This document shows, in pieces, positions 34,302-42,503 of a DNA stretch of 64,000 nt. The DNA is taken from assembly GCA_964652025.1 (NCBI GenBank), contig CAZYZX010000001.1:611512-675511 (forward strand). The letters are read 5' to 3'. Below the pieces are notes generated by a model. The model saw only the letters and a list, made by a program, of their open reading frames with translations, was not told where the DNA came from and searched no databases. Position 1 is the stretch's first letter, and every line of letters starts with the position of its first letter. The position numbers were made by a program, and so were the translations under genes. The stretch comes from JAEXOD01 sp964652025 (GTDB taxonomy: Bacteria; Bacteroidota; Ignavibacteria; Ignavibacteriales; Melioribacteraceae).

Positions 34302-35000
34302 ATGCAAAACCTTATGCTAAATAAAAAACTTGTATCAGATATCATTCAATGGGATGTGAACACTTGGAGTAAGGCACTTTTTTATTGGGAAAAGAAAATA
34401 GACTTTAGCGAAGTAAAAAATGCATTGGAACTTGGTTCAAAAAAAGGTGGATTAAGTTTATATCTTTCATTAAAAGGGATAAAAACAATTTGCTCTGATT
34501 ACGAAGATTGCGAAAGTTTAGCCTCCCCTCTTCATATTAGTTATAATGTAAATTCGCTAATTTCTTATGAAGTTATTGATGCAACCAATATTCCCTATAA
34601 AAATTATTTTGACCTAATAATTTTCAAATCTATTTTAGGTGGTATTGGTAGAGATAATAATTTTGATAATATTATTTTAACAATCAATAACATTTTTGAT
34701 GCATTAAAACCAGGTGGCGTTTTGCTATTTGCAGAAAACCTAAAAGCCACAAATTTACACATGTTTTTAAGAAAAAAATTTACACCATGGAGTAATTATT
34801 GGAGGTATTTAACCGTTGATGAATTAGACTTATTATTAAAAAAGTTTACAAAATATGAATTTGAAACAAATGGTTTTTTATCAGTTTTTGGAAAAACTGA
34901 AAAACAAAGGCAAATTCTTTCACATTTAGATAATTTGTTCTTTAATAGAATTATTAGCTATAAAAAAAGATATATAGCTTATGGATATGCAATAAAATAA
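34302..35000 (+). CDS. SAM-dependent class I methyltransferase
   Basis: 232 residues. Motif I is ALELGSKKGGLSLYLS (about 41-56), followed by an acidic end of beta-2 in ICSDYED, motif II around YFDLIIFKSILGGIG, and motif III in LKPGGVLLFAEN. These match Rossmann-fold methyltransferases of the UbiE/type-11 kind. The substrate is unknown; no biosynthetic neighbours point to one. An in-frame ATG at 34314 (Met5) is an alternative start. Monocistronic, divergent from the lipoprotein gene across a 104-base gap. Confidence 0.8.
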   Translation: MQNLMLNKKLVSDIIQWDVNTWSKALFYWEKKIDFSEVKNALELGSKKGGLSLYLSLKGIKTICSDYEDCESLASPLHISYNVNSLISYEVIDATNIPYKNYFDLIIFKSILGGIGRDNNFDNIILTINNIFDALKPGGVLLFAENLKATNLHMFLRKKFTPWSNYWRYLTVDELDLLLKKFTKYEFETNGFLSVFGKTEKQRQILSHLDNLFFNRIISYKKRYIAYGYAIK

Positions 35001-35017
35001 TTTGCAAAATAATAAAT

Positions 35018-35056
35018 AAAAAAGCCGCAAATTATTTAATATTGATAATTTACGGC
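35018..35056 (-). terminator. Intrinsic terminator of tRNA-Gly
   Basis: A 12-bp stem with one mismatch, GCCG-AAATTAT paired with ATAATTT-CGGC (35024-35035 with 35045-35056), followed on the minus strand by a U-run from 35023 down. It starts 16 bases after the tRNA 3' end. Confidence 0.8.
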
Positions 35057-35071
35057 TACTAATATTTAGTG

Positions 35072-35144
35072 AGCGAGCGACGGGGTTCGAACCCGCGACA
35101 TTCAGCTTGGGAAGCTGACACTCTACCAACTGAGTTACGCTCGC
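35072..35144 (-). tRNA. tRNA-Gly (anticodon CCC)
   Basis: 73 nt cloverleaf read on the minus strand: acceptor GCGAGCG/CGCTCGC, D arm with GTTGG loop, anticodon stem TCAGC/GCTGA around loop TTCCCAA (anticodon CCC), T arm GCGGG-TTCGAAC-CCCGT and U discriminator. No CCA is encoded. It decodes GGG. Its promoter is at 35156-35186 and its terminator at 35018-35056. Confidence 0.95.
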
Positions 35145-35155
35145 ATTTTTATTAG

Positions 35156-35186
35156 CAAAAATAATAATAATTTAATTTTTTTTCAA
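35156..35186 (-). promoter_or_regulatory. Promoter of tRNA-Gly
   Basis: Minus-strand TTGAAA (35186-35181), 17 bases, TATTTTTG (35163-35156): a perfect TAnnTTTG box. It ends 11 bases upstream of the mature tRNA 5' end. Confidence 0.65.
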
Positions 35187-35191
35187 TACCT

Positions 35192-35623
35192 TTAGTTACC
35201 ACTTTCGTAGTTTTTTAATCTTTCTTCTTCAATAGATTTTTTAAATTTAGCTAATATTGGTGCTAAAGATTTTTTTAACCTAAATTTAGCTTCGTCATAA
35301 ATCATAGGCTTTAATAAGTAATCATCTATTCCTAACTTTAAAAATTTGGATAGTATTGCCCTATCATTAGCAGCAGTTATTACTATAACAGGGAACTCTT
35401 TGTACTTCTCTTGCCCCCTGATTAGTTGTAAAAATTGATATCCATCCATATTGGGCATTGTAATATCTAAAAAAGCAATTTGAGGATTTTCTTTTTCCAT
35501 CACATCTAAAGCTTCTAATCCATCTCTTGCTTCTACTACTTCAAAATCAAATACTTTTTGAAGTATTCGACGCATAAATACTAAAACATTGTTATCATCA
35601 TCAATTACAATCACTTTTATCAT
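35192..35623 (-). CDS. Stand-alone response regulator receiver protein
   Basis: 143 residues, one CheY-like receiver domain with acidic pocket D8-D10, phospho-acceptor D53 (FLDITMPNMDG), T83 and K105 (LLKP). A charged C-terminal tail of about 25 residues follows and no output domain is present. It may act in a phosphorelay or by protein contact. It overlaps the upstream Yip1-like membrane-protein gene by 4 bases, an odd pairing. The orphan histidine kinase at 25325-27097 could be a partner. Confidence 0.92.
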   Translation of the reverse strand: MIKVIVIDDDNNVLVFMRRILQKVFDFEVVEARDGLEALDVMEKENPQIAFLDITMPNMDGYQFLQLIRGQEKYKEFPVIVITAANDRAILSKFLKLGIDDYLLKPMIYDEAKFRLKKSLAPILAKFKKSIEEERLKNYESGN

Positions 35624-36201
35624 TTTATCACCTTTAAAGCATTTTCTAAAAAACTATTCAATATATTAAAAACTATTGTAAAAATAAACATTAAAATTAA
35701 TAAACTTAAAAAAAATATACTTGTAATTCTTTCTTTTAAATCGCTTAAAAATATTTTAATCCCCACATAAATTAAATATAATGCATATAATTGTAAAATT
35801 ACACTTACAAAACTGATTTTTGGAAAAAAATAAAACAACTCTCCTAAAAATGCTGGTATTATACTAAATATAATTATGTTATATATATACTCTTTTGGAA
35901 AAACATACTTTAGTGCTTTTATTATACCAATTAACAAATAGCAGGTTAATAAAGTGCTTAATAAAAGTAAAATAAATTCTGTTAAACTATATAAAATTGA
36001 AAACCCAAAAGGTATTGTTACAATTCCATTTTTAGTTATTATTCCAACATAAGTTAATCTAAAAAAAGATATAATAGCTGCCAGTAATGCAATTGGAATT
36101 AAGATTAAATATATTAATTCTTTTGTTTTAAAGTTCTTAGTTAATATTTCTGCAAATCCTTTTTGTGGATTAATAAGCACTGCAAATATTAGTTTTATCA
36201 T
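35620..36201 (-). CDS. Yip1-like integral membrane protein
   Basis: 193 residues with about five hydrophobic helices. The N-terminal NPQKGFAEI followed by a stretch of helices and a central FILLLLSTLLTCYLLIGIIKA pattern match the bacterial Yip1-domain (PF04893-type) proteins. Function is unknown in bacteria. Translationally coupled to the receiver protein (4-base overlap) and divergent from the M50B-like gene across only 50 bases. Confidence 0.65.
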   Translation of the reverse strand: MIKLIFAVLINPQKGFAEILTKNFKTKELIYLILIPIALLAAIISFFRLTYVGIITKNGIVTIPFGFSILYSLTEFILLLLSTLLTCYLLIGIIKALKYVFPKEYIYNIIIFSIIPAFLGELFYFFPKISFVSVILQLYALYLIYVGIKIFLSDLKERITSIFFLSLLILMFIFTIVFNILNSFLENALKVIK

Positions 36202-36251
36202 TTTTTTAATTTAGTTATATTAGTAAATTAATAATTAATTTAAAGGGTAAT

Positions 36252-36926
36252 TTGAAAAAAATACGCATTACAAAAATACCATATTTTGATAAAATTATTA
36301 TAACATTAATTATATTATTAAGTATTTTCTTTTGGAATTCATTTCTTATTTTCCCTATAAAATTATTTGTTGTTTTATTACATGAAATAAGTCATGGAAT
36401 TATTGGTGTAATTACTGGTGGTGCAATTCAAAATATAGAAGTTAATTTAACTTTAGGTGGTAATTGTAATATTGCTGGTGGTAATAGTATTATAATTGCT
36501 TTTTCTGGTTATATAGGTTCTTTAATTTGGGGTTCTTTATTATTTATTTTTTCATTCGATAAAAAGAAACTTATTATTTTTACAACCACCTTAGCAGTTA
36601 TATTATTATATTTTGCTGCAAATTATATAATTGGTGCTACAGGAATAATCTTTTCCTTGCTATATATTATAATACTACTAATATTACCAAGATATTTTTC
36701 TTTTAACTTAAATAAAATTCTATTTTCCTCCATTGGCTTAATAAGCTGTTTATATGTTATTTTTGATATTAAAGAGGATATTTTTGTAAGCGAATTTAGA
36801 ATTACAGATGCACAAATATTAAGCGAAAAGTTTGGATTAAATCCATTATTTTGGGGTTTTATTTGGTTAGTAATTGCTGTTTTGGTTACATATCTATTAA
36901 TCAAAAACTATTTATTAAATAAATAA
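36252..36926 (+). CDS. M50B-type membrane metallopeptidase-like protein
   Basis: 224 residues with several transmembrane helices. H44-E45-I46-S47-H48 in LLHEISHGI is a membrane-embedded HExxH zinc motif, followed by TGG and SGYIGSLIWG, as in the M50B (PF13398-type) family. ITDAQILSEKFG (about 187-198) has an Asp placed like the third ligand of the family. Only a TTG start (36252) gives the full N-terminus; AAGGG lies just upstream. Members of M50B are mostly uncharacterised; regulated intramembrane proteolysis is a possibility, not a demonstrated role. Confidence 0.8.
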   Translation: MKKIRITKIPYFDKIIITLIILLSIFFWNSFLIFPIKLFVVLLHEISHGIIGVITGGAIQNIEVNLTLGGNCNIAGGNSIIIAFSGYIGSLIWGSLLFIFSFDKKKLIIFTTTLAVILLYFAANYIIGATGIIFSLLYIIILLILPRYFSFNLNKILFSSIGLISCLYVIFDIKEDIFVSEFRITDAQILSEKFGLNPLFWGFIWLVIAVLVTYLLIKNYLLNK

Positions 36927-36930
36927 ATTA

Positions 36931-38235
36931 CTAATTATCCTTTACAAAATGTAAAATGACCAAGCCAACAATAAAAAACAAGCCGATTGATAAAATTGCA
37001 AATATTTGACTATTTGTTAAATAGCTAACAATTCCAAAAACTATAGGACCTAAGATTGCAGAGCTTTTACCAAAAAAAGAAAAGAAACCAAAAAACTCTG
37101 TTTTCTTTTCTATAGGGATTAATTTACTTAAAAAACTTCTACTTGTTGATTGAGTAGCTCCCATTACGCTACCAGCTAACAATCCAACAAAATAAAAAGA
37201 ATATTTTTCAATTGTAAAAGCATCACTATTAAATAAATTTAATGTATATCTTACTAAAAATGCATCTTCGGAACCAGTAAAAAAAGCTAATAAAATAGTA
37301 ACTAACCAAATATACAAACTTATAACTAAAGTTCTTTTTTGCCCAATAGAATCTGCAAGAATACCAAATAAAATGCTACCTATAACAGCAGTAGTTTGAA
37401 CTATCAAAAAAAATACAATTAGTTCTGTCATTTCAAAATGTAAAGTAGTGTTTGCATAGTTTCCGGAAAAGTAAATTACAGTGTTTACACCTTCAATGTA
37501 AAAAAAGAATGATAACAGAAATAAAGATAAGTTTTTATATGACTTTAAATGTTTAATTGTATCGAAAACACGTGCAAAACCAATTTTAATAAAATTATAT
37601 TTTGGAACATTCTTTTTATCACGATCTTTAATAAACAAAAATAACGGTAAAGAAAAAATTAAAAAGAATAGCGCAGATACGGGAAAAGTTTGTTTAATTT
37701 GATTGTTCAAAATAAACGGATAAGAAATAATTAACGAAGCAAACGAACCAAGGTATCCCATTGCAAAACCATAACCACTAACTCTTCCATAATTTTTTGG
37801 TGTAGTAATTTCTGGTAAAAACGAGTCATAAAAAACTAAACCCGCTTCAAAACCAACATTAGCAAAAACAAACAGAATAATAGACGAAACTATCATTCCA
37901 GGTTCTAAAAAATAAAGAAGAGATGTAGAAACTATACATAAAGAAGTAAAAAATAATAAAAATCTTTTTTTACCTGCGGAGTAATCCGCAATAGCACCAA
38001 GCACGGGAGAAATAATGGCAGTAATTAACATCGATATACCAGTAGCTAAGCTCCAATAAAGGTCGCCTATTGGTTTACCGAAAGCTATTTCTTTTTTAAA
38101 GTATACTGCAAATAAAAACGTTACAACAACAATGGAGTAAGATGTGTTAGCAAAGTCAAATAAAGTCCAAACAAAAATTTGGAATTTAGAGGCGAGATTT
38201 TCTTTATTAATCCTTTTTAGAGGAAGTAGCTTCAA
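36931..38235 (-). CDS. MFS transporter of UMF1/Atg22-like family
   Basis: 434 residues with about 12 transmembrane helices. The start region FVWTLFDFANTSYSIVVVTFLF and GRVSGYGFAMGYLGS are typical of the Atg22/UMF1 branch of the major facilitator superfamily, exporters of amino acids in yeast vacuoles; bacterial substrates are unknown. The start overlaps the nusB 3' end by 29 bases, so the two are coupled; a shorter start would also be possible. Convergent with the M50B-like gene with a 4-base gap. Confidence 0.88.
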   Translation of the reverse strand: MKLLPLKRINKENLASKFQIFVWTLFDFANTSYSIVVVTFLFAVYFKKEIAFGKPIGDLYWSLATGISMLITAIISPVLGAIADYSAGKKRFLLFFTSLCIVSTSLLYFLEPGMIVSSIILFVFANVGFEAGLVFYDSFLPEITTPKNYGRVSGYGFAMGYLGSFASLIISYPFILNNQIKQTFPVSALFFLIFSLPLFLFIKDRDKKNVPKYNFIKIGFARVFDTIKHLKSYKNLSLFLLSFFFYIEGVNTVIYFSGNYANTTLHFEMTELIVFFLIVQTTAVIGSILFGILADSIGQKRTLVISLYIWLVTILLAFFTGSEDAFLVRYTLNLFNSDAFTIEKYSFYFVGLLAGSVMGATQSTSRSFLSKLIPIEKKTEFFGFFSFFGKSSAILGPIVFGIVSYLTNSQIFAILSIGLFFIVGLVILHFVKDN

Positions 38236-38683
38236 TTAGTCCTCTACCAAATTTATTTAATTTACCAGATGACTTTAAATCATCTAAAATTGCATCCAAA
38301 ATTCCGTTTATAAATTTCCCGCTTTTAGATGTACTATAATCCTTAGATATTTCAATAATTTCATTTATAGTAACTTTAGGCGGAATATCAGGGAAAAATA
38401 ATAATTCGCAAATTCCCATTCTTAATAACAATTTATCTATTAAAGCAATTCTATCCATTTCCCAATTATCTACCCTTTCTTTAATAAGCTTATCTAAATC
38501 TGGCGCATAACGGATAACTTTCATAAAAAGATCTTTACAAAATAATCTTTCAGCAGCAGAATCAATATCAGATAGTAAAGCATCGGTTAATAATTCAATC
38601 CGTTCATTATTCAATTCATTTGCATACAACAGCTGTAATGTTTTTTCTCGTAAAATTCGGCGATTATTTTTCTTTGAACTCAT
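38207..38683 (-). CDS. nusB: Transcription antitermination factor NusB
   Basis: 158 residues, all-helical. RRILREKTLQLLYANEL at the front is the NusB signature, IDKLLLRMGICELLFFPDIPPKVTINEIIEISKDYS the conserved middle, and KFINGILDAI the C-terminal motif. It binds boxA RNA with NusE (S10) in rRNA antitermination. The MFS gene follows with a 29-base overlap. Confidence 0.94.
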   Translation of the reverse strand: MSSKKNNRRILREKTLQLLYANELNNERIELLTDALLSDIDSAAERLFCKDLFMKVIRYAPDLDKLIKERVDNWEMDRIALIDKLLLRMGICELLFFPDIPPKVTINEIIEISKDYSTSKSGKFINGILDAILDDLKSSGKLNKFGRGLIEATSSKKD

Positions 38684-38760
38684 CTAATATCCACAAAATA
38701 AAATATTTTTAAGATTACTAAAATAGATAAATTTATTAAATATAAAAGGAAATAATATTA

Positions 38761-38788
38761 GGGTAACATATTAAAAGCTATGTTACCC
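38761..38788 (-). terminator. Intrinsic terminator after leucine dehydrogenase gene
   Basis: A perfect 10-bp repeat GGGTAACATA/TATGTTACCC with an 8-base loop, 15 bases after the dehydrogenase stop, followed on the minus strand by the T-rich TAATATTATTT. Confidence 0.75.
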
Positions 38789-38803
38789 TTAAAAATAATA
38801 AAA

Positions 38804-39916
38804 TTATTTTTTAACTATTTCACCCAAACGACCACTAAATTGGGATGTACCAGAATATATTTGTCTAATTCTGCCAATTTTTTCTAAACGTTCTTCAGCT
38901 ATTTTTTGAGAAGCAACATTGGTAGGAATATTAAACTCGAAGGATTTAGCAAAAATTCTTTTTACGATATCATAAATGCCTTCTGCTTGCTTCATAGCTC
39001 TATCTTGTCTATATCCTTCAATTTCGTTAGCAACATTTATTAAGCCACCAGCATTAATAACATAATCAGGAGCATATAAAATACCTTTTTCAAATAGCAT
39101 TTGTCCATGTTTTTCTTCATCTTCTAATTGATTATTAGCACCACCAGCTATAATTTCTGCCTTTATTCTTGGGATAGTTTCATCATTTAAAATTCCACCC
39201 AAAGCATTAGGGCTAAAGATATCACAATTAATATCATAAATTTCATCTGGTTTAACTACGTGGGCTTTAACAGTTTCTAAAACTCTTTTAATTTTTTCAT
39301 CTAATAAATCGGTTATAAAAAGTTCCGCTCCTTCGCTATAAAGGTGTTCACATAAAAATCGAGATACTTGACCAGCACCTTGAACTGCAATCTTTCTACC
39401 TCTTAAGGAGTCACTTCCCCACTTTTGATGTGCACATGCTTTCATCCCTACATATACACTATAGGATGTTACAGGGGCTGGTTCACCACTTCCACCTAAA
39501 GACTTTGAAATACCGGTTACATATTTTGTTTCCATTCTAACATATTCCATATCTTTTACAGTGGTGCCAACATCTTCTGCAGTTATAAATCTACCCGATA
39601 AACCATCAATAAATTTTCCAAATGTGCGGAATAACAACTCATTTTTCATTGTGGCAGAATCGCCAATTATTACAGCTTTACCGCCACCAAAATTTAAACC
39701 AGCTACTGCACTTTTGTACGTCATAGCTCTCGATAATCTCAATACATCTTTTAATGCTGCTTCGGTACTTTGATAATTCCACATTCTTGTACCACCTAAA
39801 GCCGGTCCTAATTTTGTATCATGAATTGCTATTATAGCTTTTAGTCCGGATTCTTTGTTTGAACAAAATACTATTTGCTCATGGTCATGCATTTCAATAT
39901 TGTCAAATATTTCCAT
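38804..39916 (-). CDS. Leucine dehydrogenase (Glu/Leu/Phe/Val dehydrogenase family)
   Basis: 370 residues. The catalytic set of leucine dehydrogenases is at the expected places: K68 and K80 in FGGGKAVI and D115 in TAEDVGT. The NAD-binding GAGQVS (180-185 region) and GGANNQL follow. It interconverts leucine, valine or isoleucine with their 2-oxo acids and ammonia using NAD. With the VOR-like complex it could form a route from branched-chain amino acids to acyl-CoA. GGGAG precedes the ATG. It is last of a run of minus-strand genes (tetR, ABC ATPase, ydcF-like), 19 bases after the ydcF-like gene. Confidence 0.9.
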   Translation of the reverse strand: MEIFDNIEMHDHEQIVFCSNKESGLKAIIAIHDTKLGPALGGTRMWNYQSTEAALKDVLRLSRAMTYKSAVAGLNFGGGKAVIIGDSATMKNELLFRTFGKFIDGLSGRFITAEDVGTTVKDMEYVRMETKYVTGISKSLGGSGEPAPVTSYSVYVGMKACAHQKWGSDSLRGRKIAVQGAGQVSRFLCEHLYSEGAELFITDLLDEKIKRVLETVKAHVVKPDEIYDINCDIFSPNALGGILNDETIPRIKAEIIAGGANNQLEDEEKHGQMLFEKGILYAPDYVINAGGLINVANEIEGYRQDRAMKQAEGIYDIVKRIFAKSFEFNIPTNVASQKIAEERLEKIGRIRQIYSGTSQFSGRLGEIVKK

Positions 39917-39935
39917 TAATTACTCCCGTTATTTA

Positions 39936-40937
39936 TTAAATTGCAAAAAGCCAAAATAGCATTAATGCTACGCTTTCTCTAATACGATAAAACAAAAGTT
40001 TTTTAAATAAGTATTTAGTATCGGTTGGTATACCTTGTACTTTTATGTTAAAAAATTTACAAATTTCCATAACTCTTTGCAAGTGAAATTGGTCTGAAAT
40101 TATAATTATTTTTTCATCCCCTTTCTTAATTAAGTTATTTTTTATATATTTAATCTGTTCAATTGTTGCACTGGTTTTAGTTTCTATAAAAATATCCTCT
40201 TTTTTAACACCAAGCCTTAATAATTTGTTGTAAGATACTTGCGATTCTGTTAACTCACCCGGTGCATTTCCGCCAGTTACTAATATTTTTTTTATAACTT
40301 TATTCTTATATAAATTATATCCTTTCAATATTCTGCCATATAATATAGGGCTAGGCTTATTTCCTTTCCAAACAGCTGCTCCTAAAATTACTCCAATATC
40401 ATAATTATTTTCTTTGCTTTTATTAACCGTATATGTAGTTGCATATAAAAATGAAATAATTAATAAAAATGTAATAAATAAAGTTGAATAAACTAATGAT
40501 TTTAGATATACATATAATAATTTATAAAAATTAAGTAATATTGAAACAAAAAGCAAATATAAAAGTAACCAATAATTAATAACAAATAAAAATGTTATTA
40601 AAACTCTTTTTAATGGATAACCCCACAAATATTTATCAGTTAAAACGATATTTTGATTAAAAATTAATAAAATTGATAAAAAAGATATAATAGCAAATAG
40701 AATTATAACAAAAAATGCTCTTAAATTTTTGTTAAATACTGATAATTTTTTTTGATGCAGAAGGATTAAAAAAAATATTGATAAAAATAAACTTAATAAT
40801 AGTACTATATTACCAAATGATAATATATTAAATTCAAAAATAGAAAAATCATTGGAGGTATACTTTAATAAAATTATACCAAAATAATTAGTAATAATTG
40901 TTATCAATAAATAAATAAGATTAAGATACTTTTTCAT
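39936..40937 (-). CDS. YdcF/SanA-like DUF218 membrane protein
   Basis: 333 residues. The first 170 residues hold about five transmembrane helices. The C-terminal DUF218 domain reads IGVILGAAVWKGNKPSPILYG (about 182-202), KKILVTGGNAPGE, and EDIFIETKTSATIEQ, as in YdcF/SanA/ElyC proteins linked to envelope precursor (undecaprenyl-phosphate) metabolism. Its start overlaps the ABC ATPase gene by 17 bases. The exact function is not known. Confidence 0.85.
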   Translation of the reverse strand: MKKYLNLIYLLITIITNYFGIILLKYTSNDFSIFEFNILSFGNIVLLLSLFLSIFFLILLHQKKLSVFNKNLRAFFVIILFAIISFLSILLIFNQNIVLTDKYLWGYPLKRVLITFLFVINYWLLLYLLFVSILLNFYKLLYVYLKSLVYSTLFITFLLIISFLYATTYTVNKSKENNYDIGVILGAAVWKGNKPSPILYGRILKGYNLYKNKVIKKILVTGGNAPGELTESQVSYNKLLRLGVKKEDIFIETKTSATIEQIKYIKNNLIKKGDEKIIIISDQFHLQRVMEICKFFNIKVQGIPTDTKYLFKKLLFYRIRESVALMLFWLFAI

Positions 40938-41742
40938 TAAAAACCGGTACCAAATTTATTGTATTATATTCACTATTTAAAATTATGTTTACTTCATTTT
41001 CATTTAATGAAAAACAGGAACTAATATTATTTTTAGTTATTATATCATAAGGGGCACCATTTGCTAAAATTTCCCCTTCTTTTAAAAGAATTATTTTATC
41101 TGAGTAATAATTAGCTAAGTTTAAGTGATGTGTTACCAGCACAACACCAATTTTTTCCTTCTCTCTTAAATTATTCAATAATCTAAATAAAGCAAATTCA
41201 TTTTTAATATCTAAATGGGAATTAGGTTCATCTAATAAAATTATTTTTGCTTTTTGAACTAAAGCTCGTGCAATAAAAGCTCGTTGCGCCTCACCACTAC
41301 TTATCTCGTTTATATGTCTATTTCTATAAGAATAAAGCCCCACTTTATTAAGCATTTCGTTTACCAAATCAATGTCATCTTTTTTTTCCACACCAAATAA
41401 ATTTAAGTGAGGATTTCGTCCCATCATGACAATTTCAAATACCGTAAATGAATATGTAGGATAAAATAATTGTGGAACGTAAGCAATTAGTTTAGATATT
41501 TCTTGTTTAGAAAACTTTTCAATCTCTTTGCTTTGTAATAACACTTTACCCTTAGTAGCTTTCAATAATCCAGCTGAAAGTTTAATAATAGTAGATTTTC
41601 CACTTCCATTAGAACCAAGAATTGTAACAAAATTATTTTCAGAAAAACTTAAATTAATATTTTGTAATATGTAGTCCTTAGTGCTGTTTTTATAACTAAA
41701 GCATACATCCTTCAATTCAATAATTTCCAAACTATCCCTCAA
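40921..41742 (-). CDS. ABC transporter ATPase of iron-siderophore/cobalamin type
   Basis: 273 residues. Walker A GSNGSGKS (43-50), Q-loop YVPQ, signature SSGEAQRAFIARAL, Walker B ILLDEPNSHLD and H-loop VTHH are complete. MGRNPHLNLFG is characteristic of FecE/BtuD-like ATPases. No permease or substrate-binding protein gene is adjacent, so its partners lie elsewhere. It sits 4 bases after a tetR gene, and that regulator may control it. Confidence 0.9.
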   Translation of the reverse strand: MRDSLEIIELKDVCFSYKNSTKDYILQNINLSFSENNFVTILGSNGSGKSTIIKLSAGLLKATKGKVLLQSKEIEKFSKQEISKLIAYVPQLFYPTYSFTVFEIVMMGRNPHLNLFGVEKKDDIDLVNEMLNKVGLYSYRNRHINEISSGEAQRAFIARALVQKAKIILLDEPNSHLDIKNEFALFRLLNNLREKEKIGVVLVTHHLNLANYYSDKIILLKEGEILANGAPYDIITKNNISSCFSLNENEVNIILNSEYNTINLVPVFNEKVS

Positions 41743-41746
41743 TCTT

Positions 41747-42385
41747 TTACTTTAATGCGATTCCATGCATAATAATTTCAAATAGGTATGCGCTTTCCTT
41801 TTTAATATCTATATCTTCACGTTTTTTTATATTTAATAAAGAAACTATATAAGGGAAAACAAAAGCGGGATAGAAAAGAACAATAGTTTCAGGATTAATA
41901 TTTTTAATTTCTTTTCTTTCAATAGCTTCAATAATTTTACTTCTATAAATTTCTAAAATTGCATTATCATATTTAACACAATTTTCACAAAAATATTTAT
42001 TCCCAAGCCTAAATTTATTGGTTCGTGTATCAACAAGTAAATAAAATTTTTCTGGATTACTTAAACAGAACTGTAAGATATCCTCTGTAACTCTTTTTAT
42101 AAGTTCACCAATTGTAAAGGTTTCTTTAATTGCAACTTTTAACATATCTAAATGAGATAAAAATATCCCCTCTAAAATATATTCATAAATATCTTCTTTA
42201 CTTTTAAAATAATTATAAATAGTACCTTTACCAAATTGCGCTAAATTTGCAATATCATCTAATGTAGTAGATTCATACCCTTTTATTGCAAAAAGTTTTG
42301 TAGCAGCTTCTGCAATTTCATTTTTTTTAAAAATACGTTCTCTATCTTTTCTATCAGCAATTGGTTGAATTTGTTGATTAAACAT
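41747..42385 (-). CDS. TetR/AcrR-family transcriptional regulator
   Basis: 212 residues with an N-terminal HTH (KNEIAEAATKLFAIKGYESTTLDDIANLAQFGKGTIYNYF, about 21-60) and a helical ligand domain that contains two cysteines in a CENC pattern (about 134-137), which might bind metal. First gene of the run with the ABC ATPase, ydcF-like and leucine dehydrogenase genes. Promoter at 42409-42439. Target unknown. Confidence 0.9.
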   Translation of the reverse strand: MFNQQIQPIADRKDRERIFKKNEIAEAATKLFAIKGYESTTLDDIANLAQFGKGTIYNYFKSKEDIYEYILEGIFLSHLDMLKVAIKETFTIGELIKRVTEDILQFCLSNPEKFYLLVDTRTNKFRLGNKYFCENCVKYDNAILEIYRSKIIEAIERKEIKNINPETIVLFYPAFVFPYIVSLLNIKKREDIDIKKESAYLFEIIMHGIALK

Positions 42386-42408
42386 AAAAAATAAAAATAA
42401 TTAAATTA

Positions 42409-42439
42409 TAAACATAAATTAAATGATGATTAAATTCAA
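42409..42439 (-). promoter_or_regulatory. Promoter of the tetR-ABC-ydcF operon
   Basis: Minus-strand TTGAAT (42439-42434), 17 bases, TATGTTTA (42416-42409), matching TTG/TAnnTTTn. The leader would be about 20 bases. Confidence 0.5.
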
Positions 42440-42458
42440 GAGAGTAAAGATTGGATAT

Positions 42459-42486
42459 AAAAAAAAAGAGTGCCGAAGCACTCTTT
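42459..42486 (-). terminator. Intrinsic terminator of tonB
   Basis: A 9-bp stem AAAGAGTGC/GCACTCTTT with a CGAA tetraloop (42465-42473 with 42478-42486), followed on the minus strand by a run of U from 42467 down. It lies 18 bases after the tonB stop. Confidence 0.88.
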
Positions 42487-42503
42487 AAATTTAAATAATA
42501 AGC

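Noticed and set aside
34926..35129. Minus-strand frame overlapping tRNA-Gly
   Set aside because: It runs through the tRNA and terminator; the predicted peptide is an artefact of that RNA gene.
38207..38235. Frameshift at the nusB/MFS junction because of the 29-base overlap
   Set aside because: Both proteins are full length for their families and in different frames; the overlap is an ordinary coupled start or a slightly upstream start choice.
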